Position numbers and translations under genes: made by a program
Shown: piece by piece, positions 1 to 5,920 of the stretch
How the letters are laid out: each line of letters starts with the position of its first letter
How positions within the stretch are numbered: the first letter of the stretch is position 1
NCBI GenBank assembly: GCA_016794545.1
Contig: JAEUJX010000140.1
Coordinates: forward strand, 1-32,719
DNA length: 32,719 nucleotides
Source of the DNA: Myxococcales bacterium
GTDB lineage: Bacteria > Myxococcota_A > Polyangia > Haliangiales > Haliangiaceae
Direction of reading: 5' to 3'
Notes under the pieces: model-generated
The model's input: only the letters and a program-made list of their open reading frames with translations
Database searches by the model: none
Told to the model about the DNA's origin: nothing

Positions 1-924
1 GATCACACTCGCGAGCGCGGCCTTGACCTCTGCCGGATCGAACCACGTCGCCGCCGTGCGCCACGCCGCGAGGCTCGCGAGGTCGGCCTCGCGCGAGTCG
101 TAGCAGAACGCGCTCAGGACCTGCCACGGCGGTGCGTGCTCGCTGCGGGGCGTCTCGGAGATCCGGCGCAGGAACAGGCGGTACGCGGCCTCGTTCGCGG
201 TGTCGAACGTCGGGGCGTTGTGGAACATCGCCACCACGCCCTGCATGCACGCGGCGTACAGCTCCGGATCCGCGGCACTCCGGGTGATCCGCTCGTAGAA
301 GGGCACGAACGACGCATCGCCGAGCTTGCCACCCGCGGCGCACGCTTCGCGGCGCAGCGCCGGATCGGGATCGCGCTCCGCCATCGCGAGCACGCGGGCC
401 GCGGCGCCGGGGATCGACCGGCTGCTCGGGCGCGTCAGCGCATCCAGCGCACGCGCGCGCACGGCCGGCGCCACGTGCTGCGTGGACTCAAGCAGGAACG
501 CCGCGATCCGCGGGTTCGCGGAGGCATTGGGCGCCAGCGTGTGGATCATCGCCTCGCGCACGCGGTCATCACGCTCGCCGCGCGCCGCATCCACGATCGC
601 GTTCGCGCCGTCGGATCCGAGCAGCTCGGCGGCCTGGATACGCACGGCCGGCGCGCGGTGCGCGAGCAGCCGCGTGCCGAGCGCGACCGACAGCTGCGGC
701 CTGCGCGTCGCGAGCTCCGCGGACAGCACTCGCATCGCGGGGCACGTGGACGTGATCTGATGGCGCTCGAGCCCGCAGGTCTCGAGGTCGACGATCAGCT
801 TCTCCAGCCCCGACGGCGCCACCTCGACGATCCGGGGCGCGGCGTGCGCGGCGGGCCGGCCCTCGTCCGCCCTCGTGCACGCTGCCAGCGCGAGCACGCC
901 ACCTACCACCAGAAGTCGCTTCAC
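1..924 (-). CDS. HEAT-repeat-like lipoprotein (C-terminus cut by window edge)
   Basis: The frame is open from a GTG at 924 to the left edge, 308 codons without a stop, so the 3' end is missing. The start has a good ribosome site (AGAAGGGC, 6 bases upstream). The first 16 residues (MKRLLVVGGVLALAAC) are a lipoprotein signal peptide with lipobox LAAC, so the mature protein is predicted to be lipid-anchored. The rest is alpha-helical and built from recurring Ala/Leu/Arg units such as APAVRIQAAELLG, VAPAVRARALDAL and DPDPALRREACAAGGKLGD, about 35-40 residues apart, which is the look of HEAT/PBS-lyase-type repeats. Such repeats are protein-protein interaction scaffolds; no catalytic motif is visible and no partner is evident. 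It is divergent from the Gre-like gene, with under 40 bases between. The repeat assignment is by eye. Confidence 0.8.
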   Translation of the reverse strand, partial: MKRLLVVGGVLALAACTRADEGRPAAHAAPRIVEVAPSGLEKLIVDLETCGLERHQITSTCPAMRVLSAELATRRPQLSVALGTRLLAHRAPAVRIQAAELLGSDGANAIVDAARGERDDRVREAMIHTLAPNASANPRIAAFLLESTQHVAPAVRARALDALTRPSSRSIPGAAARVLAMAERDPDPALRREACAAGGKLGDASFVPFYERITRSAADPELYAACMQGVVAMFHNAPTFDTANEAAYRLFLRRISETPRSEHAPPWQVLSAFCYDSREADLASLAAWRTAATWFDPAEVKAALASVI

Positions 925-962
925 GAGCGCCCTTCTAGTCCCGATTCGAAGGAAGCTCAAGC

Positions 963-983
963 ATGAAAGTGACGCGCTCGTGA
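963..983 (+). other. possible 6-codon leader minicistron
   Basis: ATG at 963 has the best ribosome site in the area (AAGGAAG at 949-955, 7 bases upstream). It encodes only MKVTRS, and its TGA (981-983) overlaps the GTG start (980-982) of the Gre-like gene as GTGA. This arrangement would load ribosomes at the strong site and couple them to the weaker downstream start. Alternatives are chance, or a sequencing indel that hides a longer N-terminus. Confidence 0.4.
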
Positions 984-1450
984 CCAAGGAGACGCTACGC
1001 GCCGAGCTGCTCGCCGCGCTCGAGGCCGCGCTCGTCACCGCGCGGGCCGCCCATGCGACCGCCATCGAGGGCGCGACGCACCCCGAGGCCAAGGCCGAGA
1101 ACGATAAGGACACCCGCGGGCTCGAGCAGAGCTACCTCGCGCGTGGCGTCGCACAGCGGGTGGCCGACCTCGAGGCCGCGGTGCACGACGTCGGTCGCCT
1201 CGTGCTGCGCGCGTTCTCGCGGACCGATCCGGTCGCGCTCACCGCGCTGGTGACGATCGACGAGGACGGGGAGACCGAGACGTTATTCATCGCTCCCGCC
1301 GGGGGCGGCACGATGCTGTCGGGTGGCGTGCAAGTCGTCACCACGTCCTCGCCGCTCGGGCGGGCGCTGCTCGGCAAGCGCGTCGACGATGACGTCGAGC
1401 TGAAGCTGCCCGGCAAGACGCGCGAATTCTCGATCACCGAGATCCGCTGA
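980..1450 (+). CDS. GreA/GreB-family transcription factor-like protein
   Basis: 156 residues from GTG at 980. The N-terminal ~75 residues are helical, with a segment (THPEAKAEND then DTRGLEQSYLA) that resembles the coiled-coil tip of GreA-like proteins. The C-terminal half (LSGGVQVVTTSSPLGRALLG, then KLPGKTREFSITEI) matches the FKBP-like C-terminal domain of GreA/GreB, whose hallmark is SPLGxALLGK. Gre factors enter the RNA polymerase secondary channel and stimulate cleavage of backtracked RNA through two acidic tip residues. Here the glutamate before Asn is kept, but the usual Asp three residues earlier is Ala, with Glu one residue further upstream, so cleavage activity is uncertain. It may be a non-cleaving secondary-channel regulator like Rnk or DksA. 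The start at 980 is chosen because the reading frame upstream is not family-like. Confidence 0.8.
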   Translation: MTKETLRAELLAALEAALVTARAAHATAIEGATHPEAKAENDKDTRGLEQSYLARGVAQRVADLEAAVHDVGRLVLRAFSRTDPVALTALVTIDEDGETETLFIAPAGGGTMLSGGVQVVTTSSPLGRALLGKRVDDDVELKLPGKTREFSITEIR

Positions 1451-1469
1451 GAGGCCATCCGATCGTGCA

Positions 1470-1483
1470 GGTGGCGGGCCACC
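1470..1483 (+). promoter_or_regulatory. small hairpin downstream of the Gre-like gene
   Basis: GGTGG and CCACC form a 5-bp stem with loop CGGG, 20 bases after the Gre-like stop codon and just before the next gene. There is no T-run, so it is not a standard intrinsic terminator. Five-bp GC stems are common by chance at this base composition. Confidence 0.25.
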
Positions 1484-1489
1484 CCCGCG

Positions 1490-1509
1490 ATGCGAATGTT
1501 GATTCGCAT
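1490..1509. promoter_or_regulatory. 20-bp perfect palindrome at the start of the small 1508/1490 gene
   Basis: ATGCGAATGTTGATTCGCAT is a perfect inverted repeat with 8-bp arms and a 4-base centre. It covers two of the three possible start codons of the next gene and ends on the third. It is AT-richer than its surroundings. It could be a dimeric repressor operator, or an RNA hairpin at the translation start. Confidence 0.45.
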
Positions 1510-1714
1510 GACCCCGACCACCGATCTCCTGGAGCTGCTGTCCCGGGCGGCGAAGCTGGCCGCGGACACCGGCGTCGACAACGAGGCGTTCATGGCCGCG
1601 GCGTGGAGCGCCGTGCTCGACGCGCACCCCGGCATGCGCGAGGCGCTCGCCGACAAGGAGCTTCGCAAGCAGCTCCGGGCGTGGCGCAAGCAGGGCCTGA
1701 TCGGCCAGGCCTGA
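1508..1714 (+). CDS. small helical protein, function unknown
   Basis: From ATG at 1508 it encodes 68 residues, starting MTPTTDLLELLSRAAKLAAD. In-frame ATGs at 1490 and 1496 would add six or four residues (MRMLIR), but they fall inside a palindrome and none of the three starts has a clear ribosome site. The protein is predicted all-helical and ends in a basic segment (KELRKQLRAWRKQGLIGQA) with no Cys, signal peptide or membrane segment. The basic tail could contact nucleic acid, but I recognise no family. It lies 40-60 bases behind the Gre-like gene and before the methylase-like gene on the same strand. The frame shows normal codon bias, so it is probably real. Confidence 0.6.
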   Translation: MTPTTDLLELLSRAAKLAADTGVDNEAFMAAAWSAVLDAHPGMREALADKELRKQLRAWRKQGLIGQA

Positions 1715-1774
1715 GGCCGGGACACCCGGTCGCGCATGACGACTTCGTGATCGATCCGGAGTAGCGTCGGCGTC

Positions 1775-2416
1775 GTGCCGGCGCGCGAAGTCATCTGCGG
1801 CGACGGCGTCGCGTACCTCGCGCGCCGCCTGCCGGATGACCACGCGATCTTCACGTCGCTGCCCGACCACAGCGAGATCCCCGCGCTCGGCGTCGCCGGC
1901 TGGCGCGCGTGGTTCGTCGACACCGTCGCGGCCGCGTGCCGTGCGGTCGCCGACGACGCGGTCGCCGTCTTCTATCAGACCGACGTCAAGCACGACGGCC
2001 GCTGGATCGACAAGGGCCACCTCGTGCTCTCGGGCGCCGACGCCGCGGGGAGCCACGCGCTGTTCCACAAGGTCGTGTGCCGCGTGCCCGCGGGGACGAC
2101 CACGTTCGGCCGGCCCGCGTACGCGCACCTGATCGCGGTCTCGCGCGAGCGCCGCCTCTCACCGGGTGCGTCCACGGCCGACGTCCTCCCGGCGCTCGGG
2201 ACGATGAGCTGGTCACGCGCGATGGGCAGCGCCGCGGCCGAGGCCGCGATCGGGTTCATCGCGGAGACCGGCGCTCGCGTCGTCGTCGACCCGTTCTGCG
2301 GCCAGGGCACCGCGCTCGCGGCCGCGAACGCGGCCGGCCTCGACGCGATCGGTGTCGAGCTGTCGCGCCGCCGCGCCGCCAAGGCGCGGACCGCGACCTT
2401 CGCGGACAGACCTTAG
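1775..2416 (+). CDS. DNA-methylase-fold SAM methyltransferase with altered motif IV
   Basis: 213 residues from GTG at 1775. The order of motifs is that of the permuted (beta-type) N6-adenine/N4-cytosine methylases: the catalytic-loop region comes first (residues 23-31, AIFTSLPD) and the SAM-binding motif I last (VVVDPFCGQGTALAAANAAG, about 169-188, followed by GVELSRRR). Canonical motif IV is (D/N/S)PP(Y/F); here it is SLPD, so the usual base-flipping aromatic is missing. This argues against a classical restriction-type methylase. It may methylate another substrate, for example RNA, or be a divergent orphan enzyme. There is no target-recognition domain or restriction partner nearby. The stop overlaps the end of the convergent zinc-ribbon gene by 4 bases. 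Confidence 0.7.
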   Translation: MPAREVICGDGVAYLARRLPDDHAIFTSLPDHSEIPALGVAGWRAWFVDTVAAACRAVADDAVAVFYQTDVKHDGRWIDKGHLVLSGADAAGSHALFHKVVCRVPAGTTTFGRPAYAHLIAVSRERRLSPGASTADVLPALGTMSWSRAMGSAAAEAAIGFIAETGARVVVDPFCGQGTALAAANAAGLDAIGVELSRRRAAKARTATFADRP

Positions 2417-2811
2417 CTGCCGCCCTTGACGATCCACATGTGGTCCGCGCCCGGCTGCTGCTGGGCGAGGGCGAGCGCGCGCTTCGCGTCCGCCTCGGTG
2501 GTGTACTCGCCGACGACGCGGTCCTCGCGTGCGTAGGAGTCGTGCGCCATGACGTACCACCGCGCGGTCGCTTCGAGCGCGGCGCGCTCGGCGGCGGTCT
2601 GGGGTGGCAGGTTCGCGGGCACGGGCGCGCCGGCGGGGAGCTCGATCTGGACGTACCAGTCGCGGGTCACCTCCCAGCGATCGAACAGACCTTCGTGGCC
2701 GCACGCGGGGCAGGTCATGAAGGTCCCGGTGCTGGTCGAGCGCTGGCCATCGTAGTGCGCCCGGGTCGAGCCGCACGCGGGGCAGCGGCAGACGTTCTTG
2801 CTCTCGCTCAT
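2413..2811 (-). CDS. zinc-ribbon protein, paralog 2 of a tandem pair
   Basis: 132 residues from ATG at 2811, which overlaps the stop of the preceding paralog as ATGA. Residues 8-37 form a zinc ribbon with knuckles CRCPACG (Cys 8, 10, 13) and CPACG (Cys 34, 37), followed by WEVTRDWYVQIELPAGAPVP. A second block (about 84-128) reads RWYVMAHDSYAREDRVVGEY, then TEADAKRALA, ending MWIVKGGS. Both blocks recur in the paralog upstream, with the same order and spacing apart from a shorter linker here. The C-terminal block has the alternating pattern of a small alpha/beta domain. I do not recognise a named family. A cytoplasmic RNA- or protein-binding accessory to the DTW protein is a guess from context only. 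Confidence 0.8.
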   Translation of the reverse strand: MSESKNVCRCPACGSTRAHYDGQRSTSTGTFMTCPACGHEGLFDRWEVTRDWYVQIELPAGAPVPANLPPQTAAERAALEATARWYVMAHDSYAREDRVVGEYTTEADAKRALALAQQQPGADHMWIVKGGS

Positions 2812-3269
2812 GACGGTTTCACCTCCAGGATCCAGACCTCGTCGCGGAGCGCCTCGTCCTGCGACGCGGCGTGGCGCGCCTCCAGCTCCGCGACCCTGCG
2901 CTTCGCCTCGGCTTCCGTCGCGAACTCGCCTGCGACGTAGTCCTCGCGCGCGAACGTGTCGCGGCCCATCACGCGCCAGCGCGAACGCGGTGCCTCGGCC
3001 TCGCGCGCCTCGCGTGCCTCGCGCGCCTTCGCGAGCTGCTGCTGGAAGTACTCGCCGTCGGCGAGGCCCGGTAGCGTCGCGGGGATGGGCGCGCCGTCGG
3101 GGAGATCGATCTCGACGAGCCAGTCCTCGGCGACCTGCCACGAGTCGTTGAGGCCGGCGTTGCCGCAGGCGGGGCAGGTCATGTACGAGAGGTCGACGAT
3201 CGAGCGCGACTCGTCGCAGTACGCCTCGGTCGAGCCGCACTCCGGACAGCGGCAAACGGTCTTCGTCAT
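2808..3269 (-). CDS. zinc-ribbon protein, paralog 1 of a tandem pair
   Basis: 153 residues from ATG at 3269, ATGA-coupled to the DTW gene before it and to its paralog after it. The zinc ribbon has Cys 6, 8 and 11 (CRCPECG) and Cys 32 and 35 (CPACG), plus an extra Cys 18. It continues WQVAEDWLVEIDLPDGAPIP, then an Ala/Arg/Glu-rich helical linker (about 74-94, repeats of AREARE) that the paralog lacks. The C-terminal block is RWRVMGRDTFAREDYVAGEF, then TEAEAKRRVAELEARHA, ending VWILEVKPS. The shared block order shows a local duplication. There is no signal peptide, so it is probably cytoplasmic. Function unknown; co-translation with a tRNA-modification-type protein is the only clue. Confidence 0.8.
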   Translation of the reverse strand: MTKTVCRCPECGSTEAYCDESRSIVDLSYMTCPACGNAGLNDSWQVAEDWLVEIDLPDGAPIPATLPGLADGEYFQQQLAKAREAREAREAEAPRSRWRVMGRDTFAREDYVAGEFATEAEAKRRVAELEARHAASQDEALRDEVWILEVKPS

Positions 3270-4405
3270 CCGAGCCAGCTCGTGAGGATCCGCGCGAGAC
3301 ACGCGGCGCGGTGGCCGCCGCGCCCCTCGGCGACCGGCGTCACGTCGCCGAGCGAGCGTGCGTAGTCCTCGAGAGCGCCGATCTTCTTGTTCGTGTGCGC
3401 GTACGCCGCGGCGCGCAGGTCGATCCGCGGCGGCAGCGCGCCGCCGGACTCCGCGACGAGCTGCGCGCCGTAGTGGCCCCACGTGCACACCAGGTCGGTC
3501 GGGCGGAGGAACGCGGCGAGGTCGGCGATGGCCGCCCCGCGTGCGGAGCCGGCCCGCAACCGCTCCTCGGAGAGCCGCGCGTGAAACGTCGTGGTCGGCG
3601 ACAGGGCGCGCTCCGGCGCGATCACGCGTGACAGCGTCTCGCCCGTCGCGAGGCGGTGCGCGACGACGTGCACGAGCTCGTCGCGGGGGCTCTGCGCGCC
3701 CGCCGCGTACGGCCACGCGTTCGCCTCGCCCGCGAGGACCACGAGATCCGCGCGGCGCGCGATCACGTCCGCGGGGAGCGGGCGCTTCGGCGGGCGCGGC
3801 GGCTTCGGCTGGCGCACGGTGTCCCGGCGCGCGCTGCCGGCCTGCGCCGCGAGCTGCGCCTCGATCATCGCGTTCATCGGCGCGAGCAGTGCCCGGAACT
3901 TCGCGGCATCGCCCTCGAGCGCGCCGAGCACGTGCATGAGTGCCTCGAGGGTCGAGCAGTACTCGGCCTTCGGCTCCTTCCGGATCCGGTAGATCGACGG
4001 TTCCGGCGCGTGGAACGCGTACCGCGGCAGCGCCTGGAGCGCCGGGTTGTCGCGCACGACCGTCTTGGCCTGCGACCAGGTTCCGTCGACGACGATCAGC
4101 GTCACCGGTCCCACCGGCGGCTCGGTCAAGATGTCCTTCGCCCCCGGCCCCGGGTAGAGCAGGATCGGATGGTCGCCGAGCAGGCTCGCGTCCCAGCGCA
4201 GCCCCACGTGCAGCTCGGCGCGCGGGAGGCACAGCGACGCCATCCGCGCCGTCCCGATCGGCTTCTCCTTCTCGCGCGGGTGCTGGAGGATCACGATCCG
4301 CGTGGTCGTCTCGAGCGTCGGGAGCGCCGCGCAATAGCACACGCTCTGCGGGCGGCGGCAGCGCGCACACATGGCGCGCGGCTGGCGGACGTCGAAACGA
4401 TGCAC
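3266..4405 (-). CDS. DTW-domain protein (TapT-like) with exonuclease-like C-terminus
   Basis: 379 residues from GTG at 4405. Residues 1-185 are a DTW domain: Cys 13/16/23/25 in a CxxC-x6-CxC zinc-like site, QHPREKEKPIGTARM at 41-55, and the signature VDGTWSQAK at 106-114. In E. coli TapT this family adds the 3-amino-3-carboxypropyl group from SAM to tRNA uridine-47. After a basic Pro-rich linker (about 197-212) comes a ~165-residue extension not usual for the family. It resembles the layout of a DEDDh exonuclease: LVVLAGEANAWP (DxE position, Asp lost), IAPERALSP, LVCTWGHYGAQLV (second Asp lost), RIDLRAAAYAHTNKKIGALE and HRAACLARIL (His kept, Asp lost). It is therefore probably non-catalytic. 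First gene of a three-gene coupled operon; an alternative start at 4480 would overlap the divergent gene. Confidence 0.82.
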   Translation of the reverse strand: MHRFDVRQPRAMCARCRRPQSVCYCAALPTLETTTRIVILQHPREKEKPIGTARMASLCLPRAELHVGLRWDASLLGDHPILLYPGPGAKDILTEPPVGPVTLIVVDGTWSQAKTVVRDNPALQALPRYAFHAPEPSIYRIRKEPKAEYCSTLEALMHVLGALEGDAAKFRALLAPMNAMIEAQLAAQAGSARRDTVRQPKPPRPPKRPLPADVIARRADLVVLAGEANAWPYAAGAQSPRDELVHVVAHRLATGETLSRVIAPERALSPTTTFHARLSEERLRAGSARGAAIADLAAFLRPTDLVCTWGHYGAQLVAESGGALPPRIDLRAAAYAHTNKKIGALEDYARSLGDVTPVAEGRGGHRAACLARILTSWLG

Positions 4406-4440
4406 ACCCGTTGATACCGCAATCCGGTACGATCGGAGAC

Positions 4441-5262
4441 GTGCCCGGAGTGACCCTCGCAGTCGTGCCGTCGGCGACACCGGGGGATAGCCGCGCCGCG
4501 CTCCTGGAGCTCTGCCGCGTGCTGCGGGGCCTGCTCGGCGTCGAGGTCACCGCGCTCCACCCCGAGACCTACGGCGAGCTCACGGATCTGTTCGAGAAGG
4601 GGCGCATCGACTACGCCTGGATGTCGCCGGCGCAGATGGTGATGGCCGGCGAGCACATGCGCCTCGTGCCGCTGCTCTCGGCGGTGCGCAACGACAAGAC
4701 CGACTACTCGTCGGTGCTGTTCGTCGAGGATCGCTCGCCGGCGCGGTTCACCGAGCAGCTCCGCGGCAAGCGCATCGCGTGGGTCGATCGCACGTCGGCG
4801 GCCGGCTACCTGTTCGTGCGGCTCCAGCTCGCCGCGCGCGGCATCGAGCCCGACGCGTTCTTCGGCGCCGAGCTGTTCGAGAAGTCACACGCGGGCGTGG
4901 TGCGCGCGGTGCTCGAGGGCCGCGCGGACGCGGGCGCGACGTTCGCCGAGCGACCGACCGACGGCGATCCGATCACGCGCGCCGGCTTCGTCAACGTCGC
5001 CCCCGACCGGTCGATCCGCGTGCTCGAGTGGACCGCCACGATCCCGAACGACGTGATCGTCGGGCACGGCCTGCTCGCCAAGGACGACCACCGCCGGTTC
5101 GGCAACGCGATCCTGACGCTCGCCGAGCGCGAGGACGGGCGGCGGCTCCTGCACAACGCGTTCGACGCGGAGCGCTTCCTGACGACGCCGAAGAACACGC
5201 TGAAGCCGCTCTACGACCTGGTGCGCCTCGCGCGCGCGCACGGCCTCCTGGCCCACCTCTGA
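4441..5262 (+). CDS. PhnD-like phosphate/phosphonate-binding protein without signal peptide
   Basis: 273 residues from GTG at 4441. The sequence has the type II periplasmic-binding fold of PhnD/PF12974 proteins: LAVVPSATPGDSRAALLELC, a lobe-closing segment FEKGRIDYAWMSPAQMVMAG, RGKRIAWVDRTSAAGYLFVR (typical SxSGY-like ligand loop), GRADAGATFAERPTDG and a C-terminal NTLKPLYDLVRLAR helix. Family members usually bind phosphonate, phosphite or phosphate for an ABC transporter, or act as sensor domains. Here there is no signal peptide, no lipobox and no permease or ATPase gene nearby, so the protein appears cytoplasmic and stand-alone. A sensor or orphan role is more likely than transport; the ligand is unknown. 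It is divergent from the DTW gene, with 35 bases between. Confidence 0.75.
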   Translation: MPGVTLAVVPSATPGDSRAALLELCRVLRGLLGVEVTALHPETYGELTDLFEKGRIDYAWMSPAQMVMAGEHMRLVPLLSAVRNDKTDYSSVLFVEDRSPARFTEQLRGKRIAWVDRTSAAGYLFVRLQLAARGIEPDAFFGAELFEKSHAGVVRAVLEGRADAGATFAERPTDGDPITRAGFVNVAPDRSIRVLEWTATIPNDVIVGHGLLAKDDHRRFGNAILTLAEREDGRRLLHNAFDAERFLTTPKNTLKPLYDLVRLARAHGLLAHL

Positions 5263-5277
5263 GTCCTCTGAGTCCTC

Positions 5278-5676
5278 TCAGCCCTCGACGTTGCGCAGGA
5301 AGTCGGCGACCTCGGCGAACCGGGCGTCGAGGAACGCGCGCACCTGGCCGGAGACGCCGTGGTGCTCCATCGCCGCGGTCATGCAGCGCATCCACGCGTC
5401 GCGCATCTCGAGGTTCACGGGGACGCGGCCGTGGCGCATCCGCAGGCGCGGATGGCCGTGCTGGAGCACGTAGTCCTCGGGGCCGCCGAGCCAGCCGATC
5501 AAGAACAGCGCGAAGCGATCGCGCGATCCGCGGGAGACCGCGCCGCGCTCGTCGCACGGGTGGAGCTGCGCGAGTGCGGGCTCGCGCTCGCTCATCACGT
5601 CGTAGAAGGTCTCGACGATCGCCTTGACGCGCTCGGCGCCGCCGAGCTGCTCGAACGGGGTGCTCGATCGATTCAT
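5278..5676 (-). CDS. group II truncated haemoglobin
   Basis: 132 residues from ATG at 5676, the normal length for a 2-on-2 globin. Visible landmarks are FYDVM (B9-B10, Tyr25), LHP (His39 at position CD1, as in other proteobacterial group II members), GWLGGPEDY, GHPRLRMRH with proximal haem ligand His82, and RDAWMRCM with Trp95 at G8. These are the hallmarks of TrHbO. Such globins bind oxygen and NO tightly and are linked to NO detoxification, redox sensing or protection of respiration. The start overlaps the stop of the small membrane protein upstream as ATGA, so the two are coupled. It converges on the PhnD-like gene with 15 bases between the stops. Confidence 0.92.
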   Translation of the reverse strand: MNRSSTPFEQLGGAERVKAIVETFYDVMSEREPALAQLHPCDERGAVSRGSRDRFALFLIGWLGGPEDYVLQHGHPRLRMRHGRVPVNLEMRDAWMRCMTAAMEHHGVSGQVRAFLDARFAEVADFLRNVEG

Positions 5677-5849
5677 CCGCGGAGGATCAATACCAGCGCC
5701 ACGGCCAGGATGATCACCGCGACGGCGATTCCGAAGACCTTGTTGGAGATCTGCGGCGGCGTGTCGGTCTCCGCGCGCTGGCGGTCGACCCACTGGCGCG
5801 TCTCGGAGCCCTCTCCAGGGCGCTCCGGTCCGAGATCGGCCATCGTCAT
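5673..5849 (-). CDS. small single-pass membrane protein
   Basis: 58 residues from ATG at 5849; in-frame ATGs at 5843, 5861 and 5885 are also possible, and no start has a convincing ribosome site. The N-terminal part (DLGPERPGEGSETRQWVDRQ) is polar and charged, then a single hydrophobic helix (FGIAVAVIILAVALVLIL) ends at a C-terminal RG, giving a tail-anchored layout. The stop overlaps the globin start as ATGA. Co-translation suggests a membrane partner or anchor for the globin, but that is inference. No known family is recognised. Confidence 0.65.
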   Translation of the reverse strand: MTMADLGPERPGEGSETRQWVDRQRAETDTPPQISNKVFGIAVAVIILAVALVLILRG

Positions 5850-5920
5850 GACACCGAGCATGACGCAATCTTGGCCGTCGCGCACCAGACCGCTCCTGGC
5901 CGGCGTACGTTCGACGTGAC

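Noticed and set aside
136-966. 276-codon plus-strand frame at the left edge
   Set aside because: The minus strand carries a lipoprotein signal and regular helical repeats; the plus frame is Arg/His-rich shadow.
5261-5280. Direct repeat TGAGTCCTC x2 between the PhnD-like and globin stops
   Set aside because: Only two short copies in a 15-base gap; most likely slippage, with no sign of an array or attachment site.
5314-5476. His at CD1 of the truncated haemoglobin as a novel ligand
   Set aside because: LHP at this position is common in proteobacterial group II truncated haemoglobins.
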